Of a DNA stretch of 64,000 nt, positions 1 to 7,809 are shown piece after piece. Position 1 is the first letter of the stretch. Every line of letters starts with the position of its first letter. The position numbers and the translations under genes were made by a program. The notes under the pieces are model-generated. The model had not been told where the DNA came from and ran no database searches. It was given only the letters and a program-made list of their open reading frames with translations. Origin of the DNA: JAVVHH01 sp965199665 (GTDB lineage Bacteria; Pseudomonadota; Alphaproteobacteria; Acetobacterales; Acetobacteraceae); contig CBDASO010000001.1 in assembly GCA_965199665.1 (NCBI GenBank), positions 372,001-436,000 on the forward strand, given 5' to 3'.

Positions 1-123
1 CCGCCGCCCTTGCCGATCCAACTCGTCACGCCGGGCGGCCGGCACATGGCGCCGCGGGTGCGCGCATTCCTGGACCACGCGGCCGGCTTCCTCGGCGACT
101 TGGCGGTGATCCGCCCGGAGTAG
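1..123 (+). CDS. LysR-family transcriptional regulator, C-terminal fragment
   Basis: The window opens inside a reading frame of 40 codons ending in TAG at 121-123. The visible tail reads PIQLVTPGGRHMAPRVRAF and then DHAAGF. This matches the usual end of the LysR effector-binding domain, where a short hydrophobic strand is followed by a Pro-Arg-Val-Arg-x-Phe helix. The DNA-binding N-terminus lies outside the window. LysR proteins are cytoplasmic dual regulators, often of a divergent neighbouring operon, so its target is probably to the left. Assignment rests on 40 residues only. A complete LysR gene at 44983-45900 ends with a similar motif. Confidence 0.6.
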   Translation, partial: PPPLPIQLVTPGGRHMAPRVRAFLDHAAGFLGDLAVIRPE

Positions 124-177
124 GGCCGATGCGGCCGCGCGTTGACGGGCGCGCGTCGGCGGGGCCGGACACGGGAC

Positions 178-227
178 AAAAGCACCATCCGATCGAACCG
201 AGTCGGTTCGGGCGGCTTAAGTTGGTC
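178..227. repeat. Palindromic intergenic element, copy 1
   Basis: An imperfect hairpin has its left arm at 189-199 and its right arm at 205-215 around a 5-base loop. The six loop-proximal pairs (CGAACC/GGTTCG) are perfect. The element starts with AGCACC at 181-186, and a few bases after the stem comes AAGTTGGTC. The same order of parts recurs at 23438-23484, so the two are copies of one dispersed element. It lies just upstream of the PEP-CTERM gene. It may be a REP-like repeat, or the terminator of the LysR gene ending at 123. Confidence 0.6.
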
Positions 228-261
228 GTGTCTCGGTGACGACACCGCGGGAGTAGCGGCG

Positions 262-813
262 ATGCGGGCGTGCATGTTGGCGGCAGCGGCGGTGATCGGG
301 TGCGGGACGGGCGCGCAGGCGGCGGTGACGACCTATGCCGTGCAGGGCGTGTTCGACGATGGCGAAGCGCTGAGCGGCTCGTTCGTGCTGGATACCAGCC
401 TGGCGCTGCCGGCCACGATCGCCGGGTCGACGCTGACGATCGGCACGCTCGGGCGCTATCCGGCCTTCGTGGGCGCGTCGGCGAGCCAGAGTTCGGGCGG
501 GCCGTGGCCGATGCACATCCAGTTCTTTGGCCAGGGCATCCTGGACCTGCAGGTGCAGGCGAGCTTCGACCTCGGCCTGGGCCGCATCACGTCGATCGCG
601 AGCGGCGCCCTGCTGCCCAGCGCATTGTATGCCAACGTGCCGAACGACCTGTTCCTGCGCAGCGGCACCATTGCCGCCGTGGCGACGCCGGAGCCGCTAT
701 CGCTGACCCTGGTCGGCACGGGGGTCGGCCTGGCCGGCGCCCTGCGCCGCTTCGGCCCCCGCCCGCGCCGGTCGCGGGCGGAGCCCGGCGACGCCTCGGA
801 TCGGGCGGATTAG
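262..813 (+). CDS. PEP-CTERM sorting-domain protein
   Basis: A 183-residue exported protein of unknown function. The frame is open from 142, but the ATG at 262 is preferred: it follows GGAG at a normal distance and places a signal peptide (MRACMLAAAAVIGCGTGAQA) at the very N-terminus. The C-terminus carries a PEP-CTERM signal: Pro-Glu-Pro at about 143-145, then LSLTLVGTGVGLAGAL as membrane segment, then an Arg-rich cluster at about 162-172. Such tails are processed by exosortase in bacteria that make exopolysaccharide. The middle is a beta-rich domain without a recognised catalytic motif. About 12 residues follow the basic cluster, longer than usual. The gene converges on the dehydrogenase, overlapping its end by four bases. 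Confidence 0.75.
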   Translation: MRACMLAAAAVIGCGTGAQAAVTTYAVQGVFDDGEALSGSFVLDTSLALPATIAGSTLTIGTLGRYPAFVGASASQSSGGPWPMHIQFFGQGILDLQVQASFDLGLGRITSIASGALLPSALYANVPNDLFLRSGTIAAVATPEPLSLTLVGTGVGLAGALRRFGPRPRRSRAEPGDASDRAD

Positions 814-1742
814 ACCACCGGCGTCGGCAAGGGTTTGCCGGCGAAGAAGGCGTCGAGGTTGTCGATCATCAGATCACCCATGGCGCGCCTTGTCTCGTGG
901 GTGCCGCTCGCGATGTGCGGCGTGGTGACCACGTGGTCCATGGCATGCAGCGCCGGCGGCACGTTGGGCTCGTCCTCGAACACGTCCAGCGCGGCGCCCG
1001 CGATCGTGCCGCGCTCCAGCGCCTCCACCAAGGCGGCCTCGTCCACGATGGAGCCGCGGGCGATGTTGACCAACACGCCGTCCGGCCCCAGCGCCTCCAG
1101 CACGGCCCGGTTGACCACCTTGCGCGTCGAGGCGGAGGCGGCCGCGCAGACGACCAGGATCTCCACCTCCCGCGCCAGCGACACGAGGTCCGGGTAGAAG
1201 CGGAAAGGCACCGCCTGCTCGGCGACGTCGGTATAGGCGATGTGGTCGGTGAAGCCGTTGAAGCGCTTGGCCACCGCGCGGCCGATCCGCCCCATGCCGA
1301 AGATGCCGATCCGCTTGCCCGACAGCTTGCGTGCCAGCGCCATCTCGCCGGAGGGCCAGCGCCCCGCGCGGACATGGGCGTGCGCATGCGGCAGGCGGCG
1401 CAGCAGCGACAGCGTCAACCCCACCGCGAGATCGGCGACGTCCTCCGTCAGCACGTCCGGCGTGTTGGCGACGCGCAGTCCGCGGCCGCGGACGAAGTCG
1501 AGGTCGATGCGGTCGTAACCCACGCCGTTGATGCCGATCACCTTGAGGTCCGGCAGCGCCTCCATGATCGCGTTGGGCAGGCCGAGATGCCCGCCCGTCA
1601 CGACGCCCTCGATCCCGGCCGCGTTGTCGCGCAACCAGGCCGCGTCGATCCGGGGCAGCTCGGCGGCCACGATCGTGTAGTCGCGCTCGAGTCGGCGCTG
1701 GCTGTCGGGGTAGAGCGGGGTGATCTGCAGCAGTTTCGGCAT
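810..1742 (-). CDS. D-isomer-specific 2-hydroxyacid dehydrogenase (glyoxylate/hydroxypyruvate reductase type)
   Basis: A cytoplasmic NAD(P)H-dependent reductase of 2-oxoacids, probably glyoxylate or hydroxypyruvate. The 310-residue length is normal for the family. It shows the nucleotide-binding motif GIFGMGRIG at about 146-154, the substrate Arg in ARGSIVDE (about 229), the Glu of the catalytic pair in FEDEP (about 258) and the catalytic His in TPHIASGT (about 276). The frame is open to 1793, but the ATG at 1742 is preceded by GGGAGA and starts at the typical MPKLLQ strand. It is transcribed away from the amino acid transporter at 1865, and the two share a 122-base divergent upstream region. 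Exact substrate cannot be read from sequence. Confidence 0.9.
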   Translation of the reverse strand: MPKLLQITPLYPDSQRRLERDYTIVAAELPRIDAAWLRDNAAGIEGVVTGGHLGLPNAIMEALPDLKVIGINGVGYDRIDLDFVRGRGLRVANTPDVLTEDVADLAVGLTLSLLRRLPHAHAHVRAGRWPSGEMALARKLSGKRIGIFGMGRIGRAVAKRFNGFTDHIAYTDVAEQAVPFRFYPDLVSLAREVEILVVCAAASASTRKVVNRAVLEALGPDGVLVNIARGSIVDEAALVEALERGTIAGAALDVFEDEPNVPPALHAMDHVVTTPHIASGTHETRRAMGDLMIDNLDAFFAGKPLPTPVV

Positions 1743-1804
1743 GGACGGGTCTCCCTTTTCGGCCAGACCACTCCGGCACGGCCGAAACGGCAAGGGGTCT
1801 GCGC

Positions 1805-1834
1805 TTGCGGCCCGCGCGCCGCTCTGCCTTTATC
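1805..1834 (+). promoter_or_regulatory. Weak candidate promoter for the amino acid ABC operon
   Basis: TTGCGG at 1805-1810 and TTTATC at 1829-1834 are separated by 18 bases and lie about 30 bases before the ATG at 1865. Each matches about half of the sigma-70 consensus. This is only a positional suggestion in a GC-rich region. Confidence 0.2.
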
Positions 1835-1864
1835 CCGCTCAACGAGACGTGAGGGAGAGAAGCG

Positions 1865-2665
1865 ATGCCAGGATTCAAGAACCGCAGAATGTGGGGTCTC
1901 GCCCTGGGCGCGGTGCTGCTGCTGGGCAGCGCGGTCGCCGCGCAGGCGCAGACCACGGCGGAGATCGTCAAGCGCGGCAAGGTGCGCATCGGCGTGCTGG
2001 TGGGCTCGCCGCCGATGGGCATGGTGGACGCGACCGGCAACCCGATCGGCTACGACGTCGATACCGCGAACCTGCTGGCAAAATACATGGGGGTTCCGGT
2101 CGAGCTCACGCCCCTGACGCCGCCGGCGCGCATCCCCGCGCTGCAGGCCGGCAAGGTGGACTTCCTGGTCGCCACCCTGGCGCCCACGCCGCAGCGCGCG
2201 CTGACGGTCGATTTCACCCAGCCCTACAACGCCTTCCAGATGGCCGTGATCGCCAAGAAGGGCGTCACGGCGGCGAGCCTGGATGACCTCAAGAACAAGA
2301 CGGTCGGGGTCAACCGCGGCTCGAGCCAGGAAGCGGCGCTGGGACGGTTGACGATCCCCGGCATGAAGATCACGCGCTTCGAGGATGACAGCACGGTGGT
2401 GCAGGCGCTGATCGCCGGGCAGATCGAGACGGCCGCGGTGCCGGACACGGTGATCAAGGACTACCTCAAGAACCGGGCCGATGCGGACGTGGAAAGCAAG
2501 TTCATCTTCTTCCAGCAGCCCAACAGCATCGCCGTCCGCAAGGGCGCCGACGAGCTGCGGCTGTGGCTGAACGACACGATCTACTTCATGAAGGTCAGCG
2601 GCGAGCTGGACGAGATCGCCCGCCGTTGGACGGGCGAGAAGCTGCCCAACATGCCCGTGTTCTGA
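1865..2665 (+). CDS. Polar amino acid ABC transporter, substrate-binding protein
   Basis: A periplasmic receptor of the PAAT family (266 residues, typical size). A Sec signal peptide ends near residue 28 (SAVAAQAQ). The mature part starts with GKVRIGVLVGSPP, followed by the family motif GYDVDTANLLAKYMG and later the hinge strand VGVNRGSSQE. The start is preceded by GAGGGAGAGAAGCG. It is the first gene of a complete operon with two permeases (2700, 3392) and an ATPase (4029). The ligand is probably an amino acid or related small anion; nothing visible fixes which. Divergence from a 2-hydroxyacid dehydrogenase hints at a link to amino or oxo acid use. Confidence 0.92.
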   Translation: MPGFKNRRMWGLALGAVLLLGSAVAAQAQTTAEIVKRGKVRIGVLVGSPPMGMVDATGNPIGYDVDTANLLAKYMGVPVELTPLTPPARIPALQAGKVDFLVATLAPTPQRALTVDFTQPYNAFQMAVIAKKGVTAASLDDLKNKTVGVNRGSSQEAALGRLTIPGMKITRFEDDSTVVQALIAGQIETAAVPDTVIKDYLKNRADADVESKFIFFQQPNSIAVRKGADELRLWLNDTIYFMKVSGELDEIARRWTGEKLPNMPVF

Positions 2666-2699
2666 CGGCGGCGCGCTCACCCGGCGACCCGGCGCGACC

Positions 2700-3395
2700 G
2701 TGCCGTTCACCTTCGAGTTCGGGCCGGTCTGGGCGCACTTCCCCATCATCTTGGGCGGGGTCGGCGAGACGCTCTGGCTGTCCGCGCTCGGGATCCTGCT
2801 GGGGCTGGCGCTCGGCATCGGGCTGGCCATGTCCCGCGGGCTGGTGCCCGGGCCGGTGCAGTGGGTGATCGACGCCTATGTGGAGATCATCCGCAACACG
2901 CCGTTCCTTATCCAGCTGTTCTTGATCTTCTTCGGCCTGCCGATCCTCGGCCTGCGGCTGGACGCGTGGCAGGCCGCGGTTCTGACCATCACCGTCAACC
3001 TCGGCGCCTATGCCTCCGAGATCATCCGCGCCGGCATCGACAACATCCACCCCTCCCAGCTCGAGGCCGGCGCGTCGCTCGCGCTGACGCCGCTGCAGGT
3101 GTTCCGCCACGTCGTGCTGATGCCGGCGCTGGCGCGGGTGTGGCCGTCGCTCACCAGCCAGTTCGTGCTGACGTTGCTCAGCACCTCCATCTGCTCGTTC
3201 ATCTCGGTGCAGGAGCTGTCGGGCACGGCGGCGCAGGTGGAGAGCGACACGTTCCGCTCGTTCGAGACCTATATCGTGGTGACGGCCATCTACCTGGGGC
3301 TGTCGCTCTTGCTGCGGCTGGCGCTGTGGGGGCTCGGGGAGGGGCTGTTCCCGCGCGGCTCCGGGCTGCGGCGGCTGATGGAGGGCCGGCGGTGA
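2700..3395 (+). CDS. Polar amino acid ABC transporter permease 1
   Basis: An inner-membrane permease of the His/Gln/Glu type, 231 residues with about five hydrophobic segments. The N-terminal FPIILGGVGETLWLSALGI is the usual first membrane helix. The cytoplasmic EAA loop that contacts the ATPase is EAGASLALTPLQVFRHVVL at about 120-140. The start codon is GTG. Its TGA stop overlaps the GTG start of the next permease (GTGA at 3392-3395), which indicates translational coupling. It should form a heterodimer with the product at 3392. Confidence 0.9.
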   Translation: MPFTFEFGPVWAHFPIILGGVGETLWLSALGILLGLALGIGLAMSRGLVPGPVQWVIDAYVEIIRNTPFLIQLFLIFFGLPILGLRLDAWQAAVLTITVNLGAYASEIIRAGIDNIHPSQLEAGASLALTPLQVFRHVVLMPALARVWPSLTSQFVLTLLSTSICSFISVQELSGTAAQVESDTFRSFETYIVVTAIYLGLSLLLRLALWGLGEGLFPRGSGLRRLMEGRR

Positions 3396-4048
3396 TCCAG
3401 CAACTCGGGCCGCCGCAGATCCTCTTCATCGTGGGCGCACTGCGCTGGACGCTGCTGCTGACCGGGCTGTCGCTGCTGCTCGGCGGGTTGATCGGCTTCG
3501 CTGTGGCGCTGGGCCGGGTCAGCCCGTATGCGCCGCTGCGCTGGGCGGCGACCGGCTATATCGGCATCATCCAGGGCGTGCCGGCGCTGATGCTGCTCTT
3601 TCTCGCCTATTACGGGCTGTCGCTCGCGGGGCTGGACCTGCCGCCGCTGGCCGCGGCTGCCATCTCGCTGGCGCTGTATGTCAGCGGCTACCTGGCCGAT
3701 ATCTGGCGCGGCGCCATCCAGTCGGTGCCGTGGCAGCAATGGGAGGCCTCCGGCAGCCTGGCGCTGACCCGGCCGCAGCAGTTCCGCTACGTGATCCTGC
3801 CGCAGGCGCTGCGCATCGCGACGCCGCCCACGGTCGGGTTCGCGGTGCAGGCCGTGAAGAACACGTCCATCGTGTCGATCGTCAACGTGGTCGAGGTCGC
3901 GCGCGCCGGGCAGTTGGTCAACAACGCCACCTATGAGCCGTTCCGCGTCTACGGGCTGGTGGCGCTGCTGTATTTCGCGATCTGCTGGCCGATGTCGCTG
4001 CTGGCGCGCCGGCTGGAAAGGAGGCTTGATGTCCGTCGTGAGCGTTGA
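3392..4048 (+). CDS. Polar amino acid ABC transporter permease 2
   Basis: Second inner-membrane permease, 218 residues. The frame is open further upstream, but GTG at 3392, overlapping the previous stop, gives the standard N-terminus leading into ALRWTLLLTGLSLLLGG. The EAA loop reads EASGSLALTRPQQFRYVIL. A late segment, NTSIVSIVNVVEV, is typical of the family. The last 20 bases overlap the ATPase gene. It pairs with the permease at 2700 in one importer. Confidence 0.9.
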   Translation: MIQQLGPPQILFIVGALRWTLLLTGLSLLLGGLIGFAVALGRVSPYAPLRWAATGYIGIIQGVPALMLLFLAYYGLSLAGLDLPPLAAAAISLALYVSGYLADIWRGAIQSVPWQQWEASGSLALTRPQQFRYVILPQALRIATPPTVGFAVQAVKNTSIVSIVNVVEVARAGQLVNNATYEPFRVYGLVALLYFAICWPMSLLARRLERRLDVRRER

Positions 4049-4757
4049 AGGCGTCCGCAAGCGCTACGGCGCGCTGGAGGTGCTGAAAGGCGTCTCGCTC
4101 GAGGTGCAGGCCGGGCAGGTGGTGGCGATCATCGGCCGCTCCGGCTCCGGCAAGAGCACGCTGCTGCGGTGCCTCAATGGCCTGGAGGACATCCAGGCCG
4201 GATCCATCACCGTGGCGGGCCACACGCTGGACGGCACCGCCAGCGGCCTGCGCGCGCTGCGCCAGGACGTCGGCATCGTGTTCCAATCCTACAACCTGTT
4301 CCCGCACCTGCGCGTCGGCGAGAACATCATGCTGGCGCCGCGCGTGGTGAAGAAGGTGCCGGCGGCGGAAGCGATGCGGGTCGCCAAGGCGGTGCTGGAA
4401 GAGGTGGGCCTGCCCGACAAATGGGCGAGCTACCCCGACAACCTGTCCGGCGGCCAGCAGCAGCGCGTCGCCATCGCCCGCTCCCTGGCGATGCAGCCCA
4501 AGGTGATGCTGTTCGACGAGGTCACCTCCGCGCTGGACCCGGAGCTGACCCTGGAAGTCCTGGCCACGATGGAGCGGCTGGCCCAAGCCGGCATGACGAT
4601 GCTGCTGGTCACCCACGAGATGGCCTTCGCCCGCCGGATCGCGGACTGGGTCGTGTTCATGCACCAGGGCACGGTCTGGGAAGCGGGCCCCCCGGCGGAG
4701 CTGTTCGGGCGGCCGCAGACCGCGGAGCTGCGGCAGTTCGTGGGGGTGGAGGGGTAG
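4029..4757 (+). CDS. Polar amino acid ABC transporter ATP-binding protein
   Basis: The ATPase of the amino acid importer, 242 residues, a normal GlnQ/HisP-type length. The ATG at 4029 is chosen because the sequence begins with the canonical strand MSVVSVEGVRKRYG. Walker A is GRSGSGKST at about 37-45, the signature is LSGGQQQR, Walker B is VMLFDEVTSALDP and the H-loop is LVTHEMAFA. All ATPase elements are intact. It ends the four-gene operon 1865-4757. Its substrate follows from the binding protein at 1865, which is unassigned. Confidence 0.93.
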   Translation: MSVVSVEGVRKRYGALEVLKGVSLEVQAGQVVAIIGRSGSGKSTLLRCLNGLEDIQAGSITVAGHTLDGTASGLRALRQDVGIVFQSYNLFPHLRVGENIMLAPRVVKKVPAAEAMRVAKAVLEEVGLPDKWASYPDNLSGGQQQRVAIARSLAMQPKVMLFDEVTSALDPELTLEVLATMERLAQAGMTMLLVTHEMAFARRIADWVVFMHQGTVWEAGPPAELFGRPQTAELRQFVGVEG

Positions 4758-4876
4758 TCCGCCTTTCCTCTCCCGCAGGCGCGCTCCTTTAACGGGTCAT
4801 GCAGCTGCGAGCGGAAGCGGCGGCTGAAGTGTCGTTCGGGTTCGGGGCACGTCATTCAGGAACGAGGCAAACCGTC

Positions 4877-5926
4877 CTACTCGGCCAGCATCCGGCGAAG
4901 CACGGCCGGGGTCGCCTGTTCCGGTTGCCACTCCGCGAGCGCGCCCGAGCCGACCCGCTCCTCCAGCAGGTCCAGCGCGCGCGGCATGTCGGAGAGCGGC
5001 AGATCGTTGAAATCGAACATCGCGTACCGCCACCACCGCAGCGCGAGCAGGCGCTCCACCGTCCGTTCGTCGAACCGGAGCCGCTTCAGCCGCGCGGGCG
5101 TGCCGGCGACGACGCCGTAGGGCGGAACGTCGCGCGTCACCACGCTGCCGCCGGCGACCACGGCGCCATCGCCGATCGTCACGCCCTTCAAAATCAGCGT
5201 TCCCGTGCCGATCCAGACGTCGTTGCCGATGACAGTCCGCTTGAGGTTGGTCGGAAACGGCCGCGCCTGCTGGGCGAAGTGCGACCGTCGGCCCGGGCGG
5301 GCGAACTCGGCCCAGCCATTGGCGAGGGGGTTCTCGGCCAGCACGGACGAGGTCAGCCAGTCGGTCGGGTGCTCGTTCGGGCCGATCGACACGTCCCGCG
5401 CGATCGAACAATAACGCCCGATCGAGCCGTTGCGGATGTTGCCGCCGAAGAACCCGGTGAACGACCCGATCTGGATGGTCCCGCCGGTCAGCTCGGCATG
5501 CACGAGCAGGGGCGGCTCGAACCAGCTCTTGGGCCCGAACGCCATCCGTCCCCGCGCGGCCGTGAGCTCCAACCCCTTCGGCCGCAGCCGCTTCAATTGG
5601 TCGGGCGGGAACTCGACCGTGCCTTCCGGCCAGTCCACCGTGCGCTCGACCCGATGTTCGATCGCGCGGCGGGCATTGCACATCCCGACCGTGACGGTGC
5701 TGCCCGCGGCGGCCCCGGTCAGTGCGATCTTGAACCCGCATGCGCCGTCCCCGTAGCCGACACGGGCCAGATCGGGGCGCATGGTGTCCGCCCGGCCCCG
5801 GCCCAACACCGTGCCGTTCGCGCTGACTTCGACGTCGATACGCTCGAGCGCGTCGTCCGGGTCGAAGCACCAGCCGGAGACGGCCCCGGCGTCCAGGCGC
5901 TCGATGAAGAAACGTAGGTTCGACAT
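4877..5926 (-). CDS. Left-handed beta-helix acyltransferase with extra N-terminal beta-domain
   Basis: A 349-residue probable O-acetyltransferase. Residues about 1-110 form a domain with the pattern GWCFDPDDALERIDVEVSAN and later ADTMRPDLARVGYGDGACGF. That pattern is known from domains attached to glycosyltransferases and other surface-glycan proteins. From about 170 onward there are hexapeptide repeats of the xenobiotic acetyltransferase (CatB/Vat) type: YCSIARDVSIGPNEHPTDW, VIGNDVWIGTGTLI, GDGAVVAGGSVV and YGVVAGTPA. The His in NEHPTDW is the likely catalytic base. The ATG at 5926 begins the domain directly; the frame is open to 6019. It is monocistronic and divergent from the permease at 6076. 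Modification of an envelope sugar is likely but inferred. Confidence 0.75.
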   Translation of the reverse strand: MSNLRFFIERLDAGAVSGWCFDPDDALERIDVEVSANGTVLGRGRADTMRPDLARVGYGDGACGFKIALTGAAAGSTVTVGMCNARRAIEHRVERTVDWPEGTVEFPPDQLKRLRPKGLELTAARGRMAFGPKSWFEPPLLVHAELTGGTIQIGSFTGFFGGNIRNGSIGRYCSIARDVSIGPNEHPTDWLTSSVLAENPLANGWAEFARPGRRSHFAQQARPFPTNLKRTVIGNDVWIGTGTLILKGVTIGDGAVVAGGSVVTRDVPPYGVVAGTPARLKRLRFDERTVERLLALRWWRYAMFDFNDLPLSDMPRALDLLEERVGSGALAEWQPEQATPAVLRRMLAE

Positions 5927-6075
5927 GCCGCATCCAACGGTCGTCGTGCCAGCATAGAGCGGGCTGCTTAAGACATCGTTACGGTCCGGGAAGACCGCTC
6001 GGAGCAGGCCGGCTGTCACGCGAACGCAACACGTTCGTCATCAAGCCGGCATCGGCCGCGGCTAGGTGTCCCGCC

Positions 6076-6993
6076 GTGTCAGACGCCGTTCTCCCGTTAT
6101 CCACCGCCGCGCGGGCGGCGCCACGTCGCGGGTGGGGCGGAAGCGCGGCGGCCCTCTTGCTGCTGCCGTCGCTCGCCTTCCTCATGGCGTTCACCTACGT
6201 CCCCATCGTTCAAGTCGTCGGCCGCGCCCTGCTGGTGCAGCGGTTCGGCAGCGGCGGGAGCACCGGGTTCGGCAATTTCGCACGGCTCTTCGCCGATGCC
6301 GCGTTCGCGCAGGCGGCGGGGAACACGGCGTTGTTCGCGGTGGGGACGATCGTGCCGGCGGTCGCACTGGCGTTCGGTTTCGCGCTGGCGTTGCAGGGGT
6401 CGGGCGTGCTCGCCGGAGTGCTGCGGGCGTTGTTCGTGCTGCCGATGATGGTGCCATTGGTCGCGGCGGCGACGCTGTTCACCTTTCTGCTGCTGCCGGG
6501 GGAGGGGTTGGTCGACCACTACCTGGCCCGGCTCGGGCTCGGCATGACCAACTGGCTCGGCGACCCCCGCCTCGCGCTGGGCTCCCTTTGCGCCATCACG
6601 GTGCGGAAGAACGCCGGCTACTACATGCTGTTCTTCCTGGCCGGGCTCGCGGGCGTGCCGGGGGATCTGCACGAGGCCGCCACGCTCGAGGGGGCGACCG
6701 CGTGGGAACGGACGCGGTTCATCACGCTGCCGCTGCTGGGGCCGACCTTCGCCTTCGTGCTGGTGATCGCGGCCGTCAACGTGCTGGTGCAGGTCGACCA
6801 TGTCATCGTCATGACCGGGGGCGGACCCTCGGGCAGCACCAACCTGCTGCTTTCCTACATCTACCAGCAGGCGCAGCAGAACAACGACCCGGGCTTGGCC
6901 GCCGCGGCCACCGCCGTCAGCGTGGCCGGGCTGCTGGCGCTGGCGACGGTGAGCCTGCGCACGCTCGAGCGCGGGGTGCACTATGAAAGCTGA
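6076..6993 (+). CDS. UgpA/MalF-type ABC transporter permease
   Basis: First permease of a carbohydrate/glycerol-3-phosphate family importer, 305 residues, six predicted membrane segments starting with a hydrophobic run near 22-45. The start is GTG (SDAVLPLS follows). The EAA loop is EAATLEGATAWERTRFITL at about 200-220, and VIVMTGGGPSGSTNLLL is a typical MalF/UgpA C-terminal motif. It overlaps the next permease by 11 bases. The order permease-permease-SBP-phosphodiesterase suggests uptake of glycerol-3-phosphate or glycerophosphodiesters. No ATPase gene belongs to this operon. Confidence 0.88.
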   Translation: MSDAVLPLSTAARAAPRRGWGGSAAALLLLPSLAFLMAFTYVPIVQVVGRALLVQRFGSGGSTGFGNFARLFADAAFAQAAGNTALFAVGTIVPAVALAFGFALALQGSGVLAGVLRALFVLPMMVPLVAAATLFTFLLLPGEGLVDHYLARLGLGMTNWLGDPRLALGSLCAITVRKNAGYYMLFFLAGLAGVPGDLHEAATLEGATAWERTRFITLPLLGPTFAFVLVIAAVNVLVQVDHVIVMTGGGPSGSTNLLLSYIYQQAQQNNDPGLAAAATAVSVAGLLALATVSLRTLERGVHYES

Positions 6994-7801
6994 GGGGCTG
7001 CGCGTCGGCCTCGTTCTGGTGGCGGCGCTGGCGGTGCTGTGGGCGGTGCCGTTCGTGTGGATGGCGGTGGCCAGCGTGCGGCCGGGCTTTGCCCCGGACA
7101 TCGCGAGCCTGGCGCCGCCACCGCCCTATGTGGCCTCGAACTACGTCGAGGCGTGGCAGAGCGGCGACTTCCCGCTCTGGTATCTCAACACGGCGATCGT
7201 CTGCCTCGGCATCCTGCTGATCCAGTGCGTCACGGTGTCGCTGGCCGGCTACGCCTTCGCGCGGCTGCGCTTCCGCGGGCGCGGGACGCTGTTCACGCTG
7301 TTCCTGCTCCAGCTCCTGCTGCCGCCGCCGCTGTTGCTGGTGCCGAACCTGTCGACGCTGGTGTCGCTGCACGTCTACGACACGCTGCCCGGCATCATGG
7401 CGCCCTACTGCGCCAGCGCGTTCGGCGTGTTCCTGATGCGCCAGACCTTTCGCCAGTTGCCGCGCGACTACGAGGAGGCGGCGTTGCTGGATGGCGCGTC
7501 GACCCTCCAGGTGATCTGGCACGTGCTGCTGCCGCTCGCCGCGCCCGGCCTGGCCGCCTTTGCCGTGGTCTCGCTCACCAGCCATTGGAACGAGTTCCTG
7601 TGGCCGCTGATCGCCACCAGCTCGCCGCGCCACCAGGTGCTGACGGTGGGGCTGGCCAGCTTCGCGTCGGGCGCCGAGGCGGGCGGGCAGTGGGGCGTGG
7701 TGGCGGCCGGCACGCTGATGGTCGCCGGGCCGCTGCTGGGGCTGTTCGCCCTGTTCCAACGCCGCATCACCGCGAGCTTCGCCTTCACCGGAATCAAGTA
7801 G
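6983..7801 (+). CDS. UgpE/MalG-type ABC transporter permease
   Basis: Second permease, 272 residues, with six hydrophobic segments. The EAA loop EAALLDGASTLQVIWHVLL lies near residue 160, and the C-terminus ends with FQRRITASFAFTGIK, close to the GAVKG-type end of MalG/UgpE proteins. ATG at 6983 sits inside the end of the upstream gene, so the two permeases are translationally coupled and should form a heterodimer. The binding protein starts nine bases after the stop. Confidence 0.88.
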   Translation: MKAEGLRVGLVLVAALAVLWAVPFVWMAVASVRPGFAPDIASLAPPPPYVASNYVEAWQSGDFPLWYLNTAIVCLGILLIQCVTVSLAGYAFARLRFRGRGTLFTLFLLQLLLPPPLLLVPNLSTLVSLHVYDTLPGIMAPYCASAFGVFLMRQTFRQLPRDYEEAALLDGASTLQVIWHVLLPLAAPGLAAFAVVSLTSHWNEFLWPLIATSSPRHQVLTVGLASFASGAEAGGQWGVVAAGTLMVAGPLLGLFALFQRRITASFAFTGIK

Positions 7802-7809
7802 GAGTTTCC

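Noticed and set aside
4758..4876. Rho-independent terminator between the convergent genes
   Set aside because: No stable GC-rich hairpin followed by a T-run could be found by eye.
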